Source: Streptomyces sp. LUP47B
GTDB lineage: Bacteria; Actinomycetota; Actinomycetes; Streptomycetales; Streptomycetaceae
NCBI RefSeq assembly: GCF_001746295.1
Contig: NZ_MJAH01000021.1
Location: forward strand, 88,412-152,411
Direction: 5' to 3'
DNA: 64,000 nucleotides
Made by a program: the position numbers and the translations under genes. A model generated the notes under the pieces. That model worked only from the letters and a program-made list of their open reading frames with translations, ran no database searches and was not told where the DNA came from. This document shows positions 17,752 to 25,855 of the stretch, one piece after another. The stretch's first letter is position 1. The number at the start of each line of letters is the position of its first letter.

Positions 17752-18420
17752 ATGCGCCTGCTGATCGTCGAGGACGAACGCCGCCTCGCCCTGTCCCTGG
17801 CCAAGGGCCTGACGGCCGAGGGCTACGCCGTCGACGTCGTCCATGACGGCCGGGAGGGGCTGCACCGGGCCACCGAGGGGTCGTACGACCTGGTGATCCT
17901 CGACATCATGCTGCCCGGCCTCAACGGCTACCGGATCTGCGCCGCCCTGCGCGCCGCGGGCCACGAGGTGCCGATCCTGATGCTCACCGCCAAGGACGGC
18001 GAGTACGACGAGGCCGAGGGTCTGGACACCGGTGCCGACGACTATCTGACCAAGCCCTTCTCCTACGTCGTCCTGGTGGCCCGGATCAATGCGCTGCTGC
18101 GTCGACGCGGGCAGGGCGCCGGGGCGTCGCCGGTGCTGGAACTCGGTGGGCTGAGGATCGACACCGCCGCCCGCCGGGTCTTCCTCGACGGCGACGAGGT
18201 CACGCTCACCGCCAAGGAGTTCTCGGTCCTGGAGCAACTCGCGGTGCGGGCCGGCGAGGTGGTCTCCAAGGCGCGGATCCTGGAGCACGTCTGGGACTTC
18301 GCGTACGACGGCGACCCCAACATCGTCGAGGTGTACGTCAGCACCCTGCGCCGGAAACTGGACGCGGGCCTCATCCGCACGGTCCGCGGTGCCGGGTACC
18401 GGCTGGAGGCCGCGAGATGA
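17752..18420 (+). CDS. OmpR-family response regulator
   Basis: 222 residues. The receiver domain (residues 1-115) has acidic pocket E7/D8, phosphoacceptor D51 in LVILDIMLPG, and K in DDYLTKPF. The C-terminal winged-helix domain has LTAKEFSVLEQLAVRAGEVV and ends VRGAGYRLEA. ATG at 17752 begins the conserved MRLLIVEDE. Its stop overlaps the kinase start (ATGA at 18417), so the pair is translationally coupled. By order and orientation it corresponds to SCO5403. It probably controls the divergent PepSY gene and itself. Confidence 0.93.
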   Translation: MRLLIVEDERRLALSLAKGLTAEGYAVDVVHDGREGLHRATEGSYDLVILDIMLPGLNGYRICAALRAAGHEVPILMLTAKDGEYDEAEGLDTGADDYLTKPFSYVVLVARINALLRRRGQGAGASPVLELGGLRIDTAARRVFLDGDEVTLTAKEFSVLEQLAVRAGEVVSKARILEHVWDFAYDGDPNIVEVYVSTLRRKLDAGLIRTVRGAGYRLEAAR

Positions 18421-19802
18421 GGCGGCTGTTCGGCTCGGTCCGGGCCCGGGCCACGCTGGCCGCGACCGCGGTGGTGGCCGTGGCCCTGGTCGCCGCGGGC
18501 GCCGTCGTCCTGCTGTCGCTGCGCAGCAACCTCGCGGGCCAGGCGGACACGGCCGCCGACAGCGCCGCCCGCGACGTGGCGGCGCAGATCGCGCAGGGCG
18601 TGCCGTACCGGGAGCTGGACCTGGACGAGGACCATCCGGTCCAGGTGGTCGACCGGGACGGGCGGGTGCTCGCGGTGAGCGAGGATCTGGAGGCCGTCGG
18701 CGGCACCGGCGCCCCGGAGGTCACTCCGGTACCGAGCCCCGACGCGGGGCGGGACGACGGGGACGACCCGGAGATCGGCGAGGTCGGCGAGGTCACCTGG
18801 CACGGGCAGGGCCGGGCCACCGTGGACGGTGCGAGCGTCGCGTACCGGTTCGCCCAGGTCGAGGTCACGGACCGGAGCGACCGCAAGGTCCGGGTGTACG
18901 CCGGTGCCTCGCTCCAGGCCCAGCAGGACGCGGTGCACACCGCCGCCACCGTCATGCTGGTAGGCCTGCCGGTGCTCCTCGCGGTGGTCGCCTGGGTGAC
19001 CTGGACGGTCACTCGTCGCGCCCTTCGTCCGGTCGAGGCCATCCGCCGGGAAATGGCGGCGATCACCGCCTCCGAGGACCTCGCCCGCCGCGTCCCGGTG
19101 CCGGACACCCACGACGAGGTGGCCCGTCTCGCCCGCACCACCAACGAGACGCTGGCCGCGCTGGAGACCTCCGTCGAGCGCAGGCGCCGGTTCGTCGCCG
19201 ACGCCTCGCACGAGCTGCGCAGCCCGATCGCCTCGCTGCGCACCCAGCTCGAAGTGGCCGCCGCGCACCCCGGGTTGCTGGACCTGGACGGGGCGGTCGA
19301 GGACACGGTACGGCTGCAGCACCTCGCGGCGGACCTGCTGTTGCTGGCCCGCCTGGACGCGGGGGAGCGGGACGCCGGCGCGCGGGTCGAGCTGGCGGCA
19401 CTGGCCCGGGAACGGGCCGCCGGGCGGGCCGGGGTGACGGTGCGGGTCGATGCCGTCGAAGTGGCGGGGTCCCGGGGGCAGTTGCAGCGCGTCCTCGACA
19501 ACCTGCTGGACAACGCGGAGCGGCACGCGCGGTCGGCGATCGTGGTGACGGTACGACGGGACGGTGACCGGCATGCAGTGGTCGAGGTCGGTGACGACGG
19601 CGACGGGGTGCCTGCTGGCGACCGGGAACGGATCTTCGAGCGGTTCGTGCGACTGGACGAGGCGCGGGCCCGGGACGACGGCGGCGCCGGGCTCGGTCTC
19701 GCCATCGCCCGTGATGTCGCCGCCCGGCACGGTGGGACGCTGACGGTCCGTGACGCGCCGACAGGCGGAGCTCTGTTCGAACTCCGCCTGCCGATCGCCT
19801 GA
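18417..19802 (+). CDS. Sensor histidine kinase
   Basis: 461 residues. Membrane segments are at about 14-35 and 176-198, enclosing an acidic extracytoplasmic sensor of about 140 residues. A HAMP region (199-250) follows, then H265 in FVADASHELRSPIASL, the N box LDNLLDNAERHA, and G boxes GDDGDGVP and GGAGLGLAIARDVAARHGG. It phosphorylates the coupled regulator at 17752. The neighbouring secreted PepSY protein is a plausible ligand, accessory or target. Convergent with absC, 13 bp apart. Confidence 0.93.
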   Translation: MRRLFGSVRARATLAATAVVAVALVAAGAVVLLSLRSNLAGQADTAADSAARDVAAQIAQGVPYRELDLDEDHPVQVVDRDGRVLAVSEDLEAVGGTGAPEVTPVPSPDAGRDDGDDPEIGEVGEVTWHGQGRATVDGASVAYRFAQVEVTDRSDRKVRVYAGASLQAQQDAVHTAATVMLVGLPVLLAVVAWVTWTVTRRALRPVEAIRREMAAITASEDLARRVPVPDTHDEVARLARTTNETLAALETSVERRRRFVADASHELRSPIASLRTQLEVAAAHPGLLDLDGAVEDTVRLQHLAADLLLLARLDAGERDAGARVELAALARERAAGRAGVTVRVDAVEVAGSRGQLQRVLDNLLDNAERHARSAIVVTVRRDGDRHAVVEVGDDGDGVPAGDRERIFERFVRLDEARARDDGGAGLGLAIARDVAARHGGTLTVRDAPTGGALFELRLPIA

Positions 19803-19815
19803 TCGGGCCCCGGTG

Positions 19816-20292
19816 TCAGGGGCGCCCTCGCTGCCCCCGCAAATGGTCCGCGATCGGCTTGAGGGCCTTGTCCAGTTCTGTCAGGGACTCAGTAGGCACG
19901 AGGTCGATGAAGTGCCTCCGCACAGACGCCACATGATGGGGCGCGACCTTCTTCATCGTTTCCATGCCGTGCTCGGTCAGGACCGCGTACAGGCCCCGGC
20001 GGTCGGACTCGCAGTTCTCGCGCCGGACCAGGTCCGCGTTCTCCATGCGGGTGATCTGGTGCGAGAGCCGGCTCTTGGACTGGAGGGTGGCGGCGGCGAG
20101 ATCGCTCATCCGCATCCGTACGCCCTCCGACTCGGAGAGATTGACGAGGATCTCGTAGTCGTTCATCGTCAGGCCGAACGGCTGAAGGTCCCTTTCGAGC
20201 TGATACGTCAACAGCCTGTTGACCTCCAGGTGGGTGCGCCAGGCGCACTGCTCCGCATCGGTCAGCCAGCGCGTGGCCGTCTCGGTCTCCAT
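19816..20292 (-). CDS. absC: MarR-family regulator AbsC
   Basis: 158 residues with a MarR winged-helix core: LTMNDYEILVNLSESEG, then LQSKSRLSHQITRMENADLVRRE and the wing CESDRRGLYAVLTEHG. Position between a two-component pair and the AIM24 genes, and length, match S. coelicolor AbsC (SCO5405 as I recall), needed for antibiotic production under zinc-limited conditions. Several His and Cys residues could bind zinc. ATG at 20292. A small palindrome upstream (20304-20314) may be its own operator. Confidence 0.88.
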   Translation of the reverse strand: METETATRWLTDAEQCAWRTHLEVNRLLTYQLERDLQPFGLTMNDYEILVNLSESEGVRMRMSDLAAATLQSKSRLSHQITRMENADLVRRENCESDRRGLYAVLTEHGMETMKKVAPHHVASVRRHFIDLVPTESLTELDKALKPIADHLRGQRGRP

Positions 20293-20303
20293 GAATGAAG
20301 TCT

Positions 20304-20314
20304 ACCTAAAAGGT
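20304..20314. promoter_or_regulatory. Candidate AbsC autoregulatory palindrome
   Basis: ACCTAAAAGGT (ACCT-AAA-AGGT) lies 12-22 bp upstream of the absC start in an AT-rich stretch that stands out from its surroundings. MarR proteins often bind such a site in their own promoter. The assignment is inference. Confidence 0.35.
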
Positions 20315-20384
20315 TGAAAGGCGAACTAATGAGGGTGGTGTGACTGTGCGCACGCGTTCGATGTCACACTCCGCAGACTACCGC

Positions 20385-21182
20385 TCACAGCCCGAAGCGA
20401 CGCTGGAGGTCCCCCAGCTGTCCGGGAAGGCGCGGTGCCCCCGGCTGCTGGGGATGGCCTGCGGGTACCCCCTGGCCACCGGGTACTCCGGCCTGCTGCG
20501 GAGTCGCTCCGACGGCCTGCTCGGCCATCAGGACCTCCGTCGACTGGAGCAGTACGGTGCCGGCCCCCACGAACTCGAACTGGTGCTCCTCGCCGGAGGC
20601 CCCGCCCAGGCCCGTCATCGCACGTAGACCGCCCATCAGGCCCGCCATGTAGCCGTGGTCGTAGTGGTGGCACGGCGAGGGGCAGTCCGCCCAGCCCACA
20701 AGCGCTTGCGGGTCCACCCGGATCGGGGGCTCCATGAACACCACCGGCCCGTTGGAGGCGGCCACGAACTTTCCGGTTCCGATGAGAGTCAGAAAGCCAG
20801 GCACGATCGACTGCTTCAGCGCGAGACTTGGCTGAAAAGCGAGCAAGTTGCCCGAGCGAATGGTCAGGTTGCCGTTCTCGAGGTCGTAGGAGTTCACGTC
20901 GAAGGCCCGGTCGGCGAGGAGCATCTTGCCCGAGCCCTGCGCCACGACCCAGTCGCTCGCGTGCAGAGGCGAATGGAAGGACGTACGGATGAGACCGTCG
21001 AGGCGGCCGTGTCCGATGCCGTTGAAATCCATCTGGCCGTAGTAGGCGATCATCTTCCCCTTCTGCAGGAACCACTGGCTCCCCTTGAGCTCCACGCAGA
21101 AGGTGTAGTTGTTGACGTTGTCGTCCGACGGCAGCGTCATGGGGTCGTACACGGTGGGGCCCGCCCCCGGGTAGTGGCTCAC
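20385..21182 (-). CDS. AIM24-family protein (third of three)
   Basis: 265 residues with the AIM24/TIGR00266 beta-rich fold: LKGSQWFLQKGKMIAYYGQM, GSGKMLLADRAFDVNSYDLEN, LTIRSGNLLAFQPSL and RVDPQALVGWADCPSPC. A Gly/Pro/Gln-rich tail of about 40 residues follows. AIM24 proteins form trimeric beta-prisms; in bacteria the function is not established. GTG at 21182 overlaps the upstream stop (GTGA). It has more Cys/His residues (CPSPCHHYDH) than its two sisters, possibly a metal site. Confidence 0.88.
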   Translation of the reverse strand: MSHYPGAGPTVYDPMTLPSDDNVNNYTFCVELKGSQWFLQKGKMIAYYGQMDFNGIGHGRLDGLIRTSFHSPLHASDWVVAQGSGKMLLADRAFDVNSYDLENGNLTIRSGNLLAFQPSLALKQSIVPGFLTLIGTGKFVAASNGPVVFMEPPIRVDPQALVGWADCPSPCHHYDHGYMAGLMGGLRAMTGLGGASGEEHQFEFVGAGTVLLQSTEVLMAEQAVGATPQQAGVPGGQGVPAGHPQQPGAPRLPGQLGDLQRRFGL

Positions 21183-21829
21183 AGCTTCTCCTCCGAGGCC
21201 TGGACGTACACCACGCCGTTCCCACTGAGCTCCAGTTGGAAGGCCTCGCCGGAGCCGCGGCCCACCATGTCTCGCCAGCCGAGCGCCGTCGACAGCTTGT
21301 TGCGGACGTCGCCGTGGTGGGCGACGTAGGCCTGTGGGTCGACGTGGACCGGGCGCTGCGGGGTGACGGGGACCTCGAAGACACCGCCGTGGGCCATGAC
21401 GGCCACCGAGCCGTGTCCCTTCAGCGTGGTCGTGAAGAGGCCCTGGCCGCTGATCTGGCCGCGCACCATGCCCATGACGCCGCCCTGCGAGCCCATGAAC
21501 ATGGTGCCCTGCTGCAAAGTGCCCTCGAAGGCGAGCAGGCGGTCCGCCTCGACGTACAGGGTGTCGCCGGTGAGGTTGATGATCTGGACGTGGTGGCCGC
21601 CGTGTCCGAACAGGACGGTGCCGCTGCCCTCGACGGTCATGAGGGGAGTGTCCTCGTTGGCCACGCGGCGGCCGATCATCGACATGACGCCGCCCTGGCC
21701 GCCCTGGAGGTTCGGGGTGAAGGACACCTCGCCCTTGTACGCCAGCATCGCGCCGCGCTGGCTGAACAGCCGCTGGCCCGGCAGGACGGTCGCCTCGACC
21801 ATCTTGGAGTTGATCTCGGTGAAGGGCAT
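21179..21829 (-). CDS. AIM24-family protein (second of three)
   Basis: 216 residues. Family segments are VLPGQRLFSQRGAMLAYKGEV, GSGTVLFGHGGHHVQIINLTG, LYVEADRLLAFEGTL, VDPQAYVAHHGDVRNKLS and FQLELSGNGVVYVQASE. ATG at 21829 is preferred because GGGGGA lies at a good distance; an ATG at 21838 would overlap the upstream stop by 8 bp but has no site. Middle gene of a tightly coupled three-gene unit. Confidence 0.88.
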   Translation of the reverse strand: MPFTEINSKMVEATVLPGQRLFSQRGAMLAYKGEVSFTPNLQGGQGGVMSMIGRRVANEDTPLMTVEGSGTVLFGHGGHHVQIINLTGDTLYVEADRLLAFEGTLQQGTMFMGSQGGVMGMVRGQISGQGLFTTTLKGHGSVAVMAHGGVFEVPVTPQRPVHVDPQAYVAHHGDVRNKLSTALGWRDMVGRGSGEAFQLELSGNGVVYVQASEEKL

Positions 21830-21830
21830 G

Positions 21831-22463
21831 TCACACATCCCCCGCGATCGTGTTCCGCTCGCTGGGCTGGACGTACACGAGGCCGTCGCCCTCGAAGCGG
21901 ATCTGGAAGGCCTCGCCGCCGCCCTCGCCCATGAACGTGCGGAACGTCACACCGGACTGGAAGGACTGGTTCAGGTTCCCCTGGTGCGCGATGTACGCGC
22001 CGGGGTCGACGGTCAGGGGGTACTGGCGGCTGACCCGCAGGACGACCGCCGGGCCGTCCGACATGATCGCGGCCTGGCCGTGGCCCTCGACCGTGGTCGT
22101 GAACAGTCCGTTGCCCTGCGAGGCGCCGCGCAGCCCGGTGAAGCTGGTGCCGGTCCTGAGTCCGCCGTCGGTCGCGAGCAGATTGCTCGACTCCACGTAC
22201 AGCTTGTCCCCCTGGAGGCTGACGAGGTTGATCTCAGAGGCCCGGTCCGCGAACCAGCACGTCCCGCGCCCGGACACCTCCATCACGGTCATCTGCTCGC
22301 CGGTGATGCGCCGGGTGACCATGCCCCGGATCCCCTCACCACCGCCGCTCATCTTCTTGAATGCCATCTGCCCGTCGTACGCGACCATCGAGCCGTTCTT
22401 CGCCTTCACGGCGTCCCCGGTCATGTCGACGGCGAGCACCTTGCTGCCTTGAAGTCGAAACAT
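21831..22463 (-). CDS. AIM24-family protein (first of three)
   Basis: 210 residues, beginning MFRLQGSKVLAVDMTGDAVKA, with KNGSMVAYDGQMAFKK, GRGTCWFADRASEINLVSLQG, VDPGAYIAHQGNLNQSF and IRFEGDGLVYVQPSE. It is related to the next two genes, so the operon arose by tandem duplication. ATG at 22463 fits the family start; ribosome binding is weak. Function unknown; the three could assemble into a mixed trimer (inference). Confidence 0.88.
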   Translation of the reverse strand: MFRLQGSKVLAVDMTGDAVKAKNGSMVAYDGQMAFKKMSGGGEGIRGMVTRRITGEQMTVMEVSGRGTCWFADRASEINLVSLQGDKLYVESSNLLATDGGLRTGTSFTGLRGASQGNGLFTTTVEGHGQAAIMSDGPAVVLRVSRQYPLTVDPGAYIAHQGNLNQSFQSGVTFRTFMGEGGGEAFQIRFEGDGLVYVQPSERNTIAGDV

Positions 22464-22579
22464 CGCCACGGAGTGAAGGTAGCTGGCGCAAGCCCTTGCC
22501 GACAGCACCTGGGGGTGGAGGCGCACCCTGAGAGGTTCCTTAGGGGGCGTAGTGCCGTGCGGCGGCTTGTGCGGGTGCG

Positions 22580-22821
22580 GGTGCGGGTCGGTGGGGGCGG
22601 GCGTTTTTGCGCAGTTCCCCGCGCCCCTGGGTGCCTGCGGCGGCCTGTTTCTGTCCGGTGGGGGTCTTTGTAGCGCGTGCGGGTGTGTGGTGGGTCGGGG
22701 CCGGGGTGGGGGGTGTCCGTCCTCGGTCCGGCGGTTCGGCTGCTTCAACAGTGCTCGGTGACGGACGCCGGCCGCTGCGGGCGGACACCCCCCACCCCGG
22801 CCCCTGCGCGCCGTACGCGGC
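22580..22821 (+). repeat. Foldback intergenic repeat, copy A
   Basis: About 242 bp, nearly identical to the reverse complement of 27001-27243. It contains a perfect 23-bp inverted repeat (22697-22719 and 22782-22804) enclosing 62 bp. An outer 20-bp inverted pair (22613-22632 and 22844-22863) carries AGTTCCCCGCGCCCCTGGGT. The region between absC/AIM24 and the DUF3817 gene (22464-22965) holds no convincing gene. Confidence 0.8.
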
Positions 22822-22965
22822 TGTACGTGCGTGCACCTGTCCGACCCAGGGGCGCGGGGAACTGTCGGACCCCGTGCCGCGGCTTCCGGGATCGTTTGTC
22901 ACAATGGGCGAACGCTTGTGCGTGCGTTCACAAACTGTCGACGTACCTCCCACCGAAGGTGACCC

Positions 22966-23316
22966 GTGGACCTCAAGACAGCCTCCGCCATCCGACGACT
23001 CCGCCTGGTCTCCGCTCCCGAGGCGGTCTCGTTCCTGCTCCTGCTCGTCTGCTCGGTGCTGAAGCGGACCACGGACTTCAACGCCGTGCCGGTGATGGGC
23101 ATGGTCCACGGCGTCCTGTTCATCCTGTACGTGATCTTCTGGCTCGACGCCTGGAACCGCACCAAGTGGTCCGCGAAGACGGGCATCTGGTTCTTCGTGC
23201 TCTCCGTGCTGCCCACGGGTGGCTTCTTCGCCGAGCGCAGGCTCAAGCGTGAGGCCGAGGACGCTGTCATCGCCTCGCGCGCCCGCACGGCGAAGGAAGG
23301 GGTGGTGGGCGCATGA
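22966..23316 (+). CDS. DUF3817 membrane protein (copy 1)
   Basis: 116 residues with three hydrophobic segments. Family features are APEAVSFLLLLVCSVLKR, VPVMGMVHGVLFILYVIFW and FFVLSVLPTGGFFAERRL. The conserved glycine and histidine (GMVHG) and the FxERRL end are typical of DUF3817. GTG at 22966 has GAAGGTG upstream. Its stop overlaps the next ATG (ATGA), so the two are coupled. A paralogue lies at 27876. Function unknown. Confidence 0.88.
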   Translation: MDLKTASAIRRLRLVSAPEAVSFLLLLVCSVLKRTTDFNAVPVMGMVHGVLFILYVIFWLDAWNRTKWSAKTGIWFFVLSVLPTGGFFAERRLKREAEDAVIASRARTAKEGVVGA

Positions 23317-23606
23317 TCGTCGCTTTCTCCGTGACCCCGCTGGGGGTCGGCGAGGACGTGGGTGAGTATGTCGCCGACGCCGTGCGGGTCGTCCGGGAGT
23401 CGGGGCTGCCGAACCGCACCGACGCCATGTTCACCTCGATCGAAGGTGAGTGGGACGAGGTCATGGAGGTCGTCAAGCGTGCCGTGGCCGCCGTGGAGGC
23501 GCGGGCGCCGCGCGTCTCGCTGGTGCTCAAGGCGGACGTCCGCCCCGGAGTGACGGACGGTCTGACCTCCAAGGTGGAGACGGTGGAGCGGCACCTCGCC
23601 GACTGA
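23313..23606 (+). CDS. MTH1187-family thiamine-binding protein
   Basis: 97 residues: MIVAFSVTPLGVGEDVGEYV, then TDAMFTSIEGEWDEVMEVV and RVSLVLKADVRPGVTDGL. This matches the small ferredoxin-like MTH1187/YkoF group, members of which bind thiamine or its pyrimidine. The ATG overlaps the DUF3817 stop, and a terminator follows at 23622. Ligand assignment comes from family knowledge only. Confidence 0.88.
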   Translation: MIVAFSVTPLGVGEDVGEYVADAVRVVRESGLPNRTDAMFTSIEGEWDEVMEVVKRAVAAVEARAPRVSLVLKADVRPGVTDGLTSKVETVERHLAD

Positions 23607-23621
23607 CCCGGCCTCACCACG

Positions 23622-23649
23622 AACCCCGGCCCGCGCGGGCCGGGGTTTT
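23622..23649 (+). terminator. Intrinsic terminator of the DUF3817/thiamine-binding unit
   Basis: Perfect 12-bp arms (23622-23633 and 23636-23647) with a 2-nt loop, followed by a short T run. It lies 16 bp past the stop. Confidence 0.85.
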
Positions 23650-23662
23650 CTCGTGCCTCCTG

Positions 23663-23723
23663 TTTGAGCGATCGCTCAAAAGCGTGTACGTTCGTCCTCG
23701 GATTGTTTGAGCAGTCGCTCAAA
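23663..23723. promoter_or_regulatory. Twin TetR-type operators and promoter
   Basis: Two 18-bp sites: the perfect palindrome TTTGAGCGATCGCTCAAA at 23663-23680, and TTTGAGCAGTCGCTCAAA at 23706-23723 with 7-bp arms. They are 43 bp apart, about four helical turns. A possible -10 box TACGTT (23687-23692) lies between them. The TetR gene at 25174 in the downstream operon is the likely ligand. Confidence 0.75.
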
Positions 23724-23747
23724 TTGCGGGCTCGCCTGGGGGATTCA

Positions 23748-24500
23748 ATGGGGCTCTACATCGAGGCACGCATTCGCGCCGATCTCGACGATCTCTGGAC
23801 CCGGACGCAGGAGCCGTCCCAGCACCAGCGCTGGGACCTCCGCTTCACTCAGATCGCCTACCTCCCGCGCGCGGAGGGCGAGCCGCAGCGCTTCCGGTAC
23901 GCCACGCGCGTGCTGCCCGGTCTCACCGTCGCCGGTACCGGGGTCTCCGCGGGGGAGCGGGAACGCCCCGACGGCACCCGTACCTCCGCCCTGCGCTTCT
24001 CCTCCCCGCACCCGCTCTCGCTCCTGGCGGAGGGCAGCGGCTACTGGCGCTACCTCCCCGACGGCGACGGCGTCACCTTCCTCACCGGATACGACTACCG
24101 CACGCGCTGGGGCCGTGTCGGCGCCGTGGCCGACCGCCTGCTCTTCCGCCCCCTGATCGGCTGGGCGACGGCCTGGTCCTTCGACCGGCTGCGCCTGTGG
24201 CTGGAGCGCGGGATCACCCCGGAGCGCGCGCTGCGGTACTGGCTCGCGGAGCTCCTCGTCCGCGCCCTCGTCGTGATCGCCGGCGCCACCGGACTCGGCC
24301 TGGAGCGCCTCCTGCACCTCTTCGGCCCCCTGGCGGCGTCGATGGCCTACCTCTCGCCCCTGTTCCTCGCCGTCGTCATCTCGCTGGCCCTGTTCACGCC
24401 ACCCCTGCCCGGCACCCCGGCCGCCCGCCGCTGTCTGCGCCGGCCCGCCACGCGCGTGCGTGCGCCGCGTGTCCTTCGTACCCTGGAGACCCCGCGATGA
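23748..24500 (+). CDS. SRPBCC-like protein with C-terminal membrane anchor
   Basis: 250 residues. Residues 1-150 look like a polyketide-cyclase/START-type ligand pocket domain (LYIEARIRADLDDLWTRTQ, HQRWDLRFTQI, GYWRYLPDGDGVTFLTGYDY). Two hydrophobic segments follow (about 168-185 and 199-217) and a basic tail. ATG at 23748 has GGGGGA upstream; upstream in-frame starts would run through the second operator. Its stop overlaps the DUF4166 start (ATGA). First gene of a TetR-controlled operon; function unknown. Confidence 0.8.
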   Translation: MGLYIEARIRADLDDLWTRTQEPSQHQRWDLRFTQIAYLPRAEGEPQRFRYATRVLPGLTVAGTGVSAGERERPDGTRTSALRFSSPHPLSLLAEGSGYWRYLPDGDGVTFLTGYDYRTRWGRVGAVADRLLFRPLIGWATAWSFDRLRLWLERGITPERALRYWLAELLVRALVVIAGATGLGLERLLHLFGPLAASMAYLSPLFLAVVISLALFTPPLPGTPAARRCLRRPATRVRAPRVLRTLETPR

Positions 24501-25177
24501 CCTCGATGTTCCGCACCGTGATGGGCGCCGACTTCGACCGCCTGCACCCCCAGCTCCAGCGCCGCTTCTCGGTCGGCCTGACGACCGGTGAGGCGTGCAC
24601 CGGCCGGGGTGTGATGGACCGCGTCTGGCACGGCGGGGCCTTCGTGAAGCCCTTCCTGGCCCTCGGGGCGACCCGCAACATCCTGGTGCCGAGACCGGGG
24701 CGGAGCGTGCCGTTCGTGATCGAGAACGTTCCCTACGCGGACACCTACGGTCGTGAGACGGTGACCTTCGTGCGCACCTTCCACCTGCCCGGCCGTCCCC
24801 ACCGCTTCGACGCCCAGATGGTGCTGAGCCCCAAGGGAGACCGCGTCCTCGACTACCTCGGCACCCACCAGCACCTGGCCAGCGAGCTTCACTTCCACGC
24901 CGAGCCCGACGGCTCGCTGCTGATCCGCTCCGGGGAGCACCGGTTCCGGGAGGGCGTGGTGGACGTCCGGGTGCCCGAGCTGATCGGCGCGACGGCGGAG
25001 GTGCGGGAGTCGTACGACGACAAGGCAGGTCGTTTCCGCATCCGGGTCCGGGTCGTCAACCGGTACTTCGGCCCGCTGTTCGGTTACGAGGGCTCCTTCG
25101 AGGCGACGTACAGCGACATCGCGACATGCGGAGTGCGCCCCGGCCTGCGGCCCGTGCGCGAGGAGGTGCGCGCGTGA
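24497..25177 (+). CDS. DUF4166 protein
   Basis: 226 residues. It begins MTSMFRTVMGADFDRLHPQL, with RRFSVGLTTGEACTGRGVMDRVWHG, VPFVIENVPYADTYGRETV and a C-terminal VNRYFGPLFGYEGSFEATY, all typical of DUF4166. This domain is often fused to, or near, saccharopine-dehydrogenase-like or SRPBCC proteins. Overlaps both neighbours by 4 bp, so translation is coupled across the operon. Role unknown. Confidence 0.85.
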   Translation: MTSMFRTVMGADFDRLHPQLQRRFSVGLTTGEACTGRGVMDRVWHGGAFVKPFLALGATRNILVPRPGRSVPFVIENVPYADTYGRETVTFVRTFHLPGRPHRFDAQMVLSPKGDRVLDYLGTHQHLASELHFHAEPDGSLLIRSGEHRFREGVVDVRVPELIGATAEVRESYDDKAGRFRIRVRVVNRYFGPLFGYEGSFEATYSDIATCGVRPGLRPVREEVRA

Positions 25178-25824
25178 GTCCCGAGTCCGCGAAGTCCCTG
25201 GAGACGAAGGCCAAACTCCTGGAGGGCGCCCTGCGTGTCCTCACCGAACAGGGCATCGCCAAGACCTCCGCCCGTACGGTCGCGGCGGCCGCCGGGGTCA
25301 ATCAGGCGCTGGTCTTCTACCACTTCGGCTCGGTCGACGAACTCCTCGCGGCGGCCTGCCGCTACGGCGCGGAGCGCGCGGTGGCCCGCTACCGGGAGCG
25401 GCTGGCCGCCGTGACCTCGCTGTCCGAACTCCTCGCGGTGGGACGCAAGGTCCACGAGGAGGAGCGCGCCGGAGGCCACGTGGCCCTCCTCGGCCAGCTG
25501 CTGGCCGGCGCCCAGACCCACGCCACCCTCGGCCCGGCCACCGCGGCGGGCCTGGAGCTGTGGATGGCCGAGATCGAGAAGGTCCTCACCAGAGTCCTCG
25601 CCGCCACGCCTTTCGGTGAGTTCGCCGACCCCGCGGGCCTGGCCCGGGCGGTGGCCGCCTCCTTCGTGGGCATCGAGCTGTACGAAGGGGTCGACGCCCC
25701 CGGCGCCACCGCGGCCCTGGACGCCCTGGAGCAACTCGGCGTGCTCGTCGCCGCGCTGGAGGACCTGGGCCCGGTCGCCCAGCGCGCGGTGCGCCACCAC
25801 CTGCGCAGGACCGGCCGCCGCTGA
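25174..25824 (+). CDS. TetR-family regulator of its own operon
   Basis: 216 residues. The N-terminal helix-turn-helix is ALRVLTEQGIAKTSARTVAAAAGVNQALVFYHFGSVDELL; the C-terminal ligand domain has an EEERAGGHVALLGQLLAGA segment. GTG at 25174 overlaps the DUF4166 stop and has AGGAGG upstream. It probably binds the twin palindromes at 23663-23723. The HTH resembles regulators of lipid or aromatic stress, but no ligand can be named. Confidence 0.88.
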   Translation: MSPESAKSLETKAKLLEGALRVLTEQGIAKTSARTVAAAAGVNQALVFYHFGSVDELLAAACRYGAERAVARYRERLAAVTSLSELLAVGRKVHEEERAGGHVALLGQLLAGAQTHATLGPATAAGLELWMAEIEKVLTRVLAATPFGEFADPAGLARAVAASFVGIELYEGVDAPGATAALDALEQLGVLVAALEDLGPVAQRAVRHHLRRTGRR

Positions 25825-25855
25825 CCCGTCCCGCCCCCGACCCGAGGAGGACACC

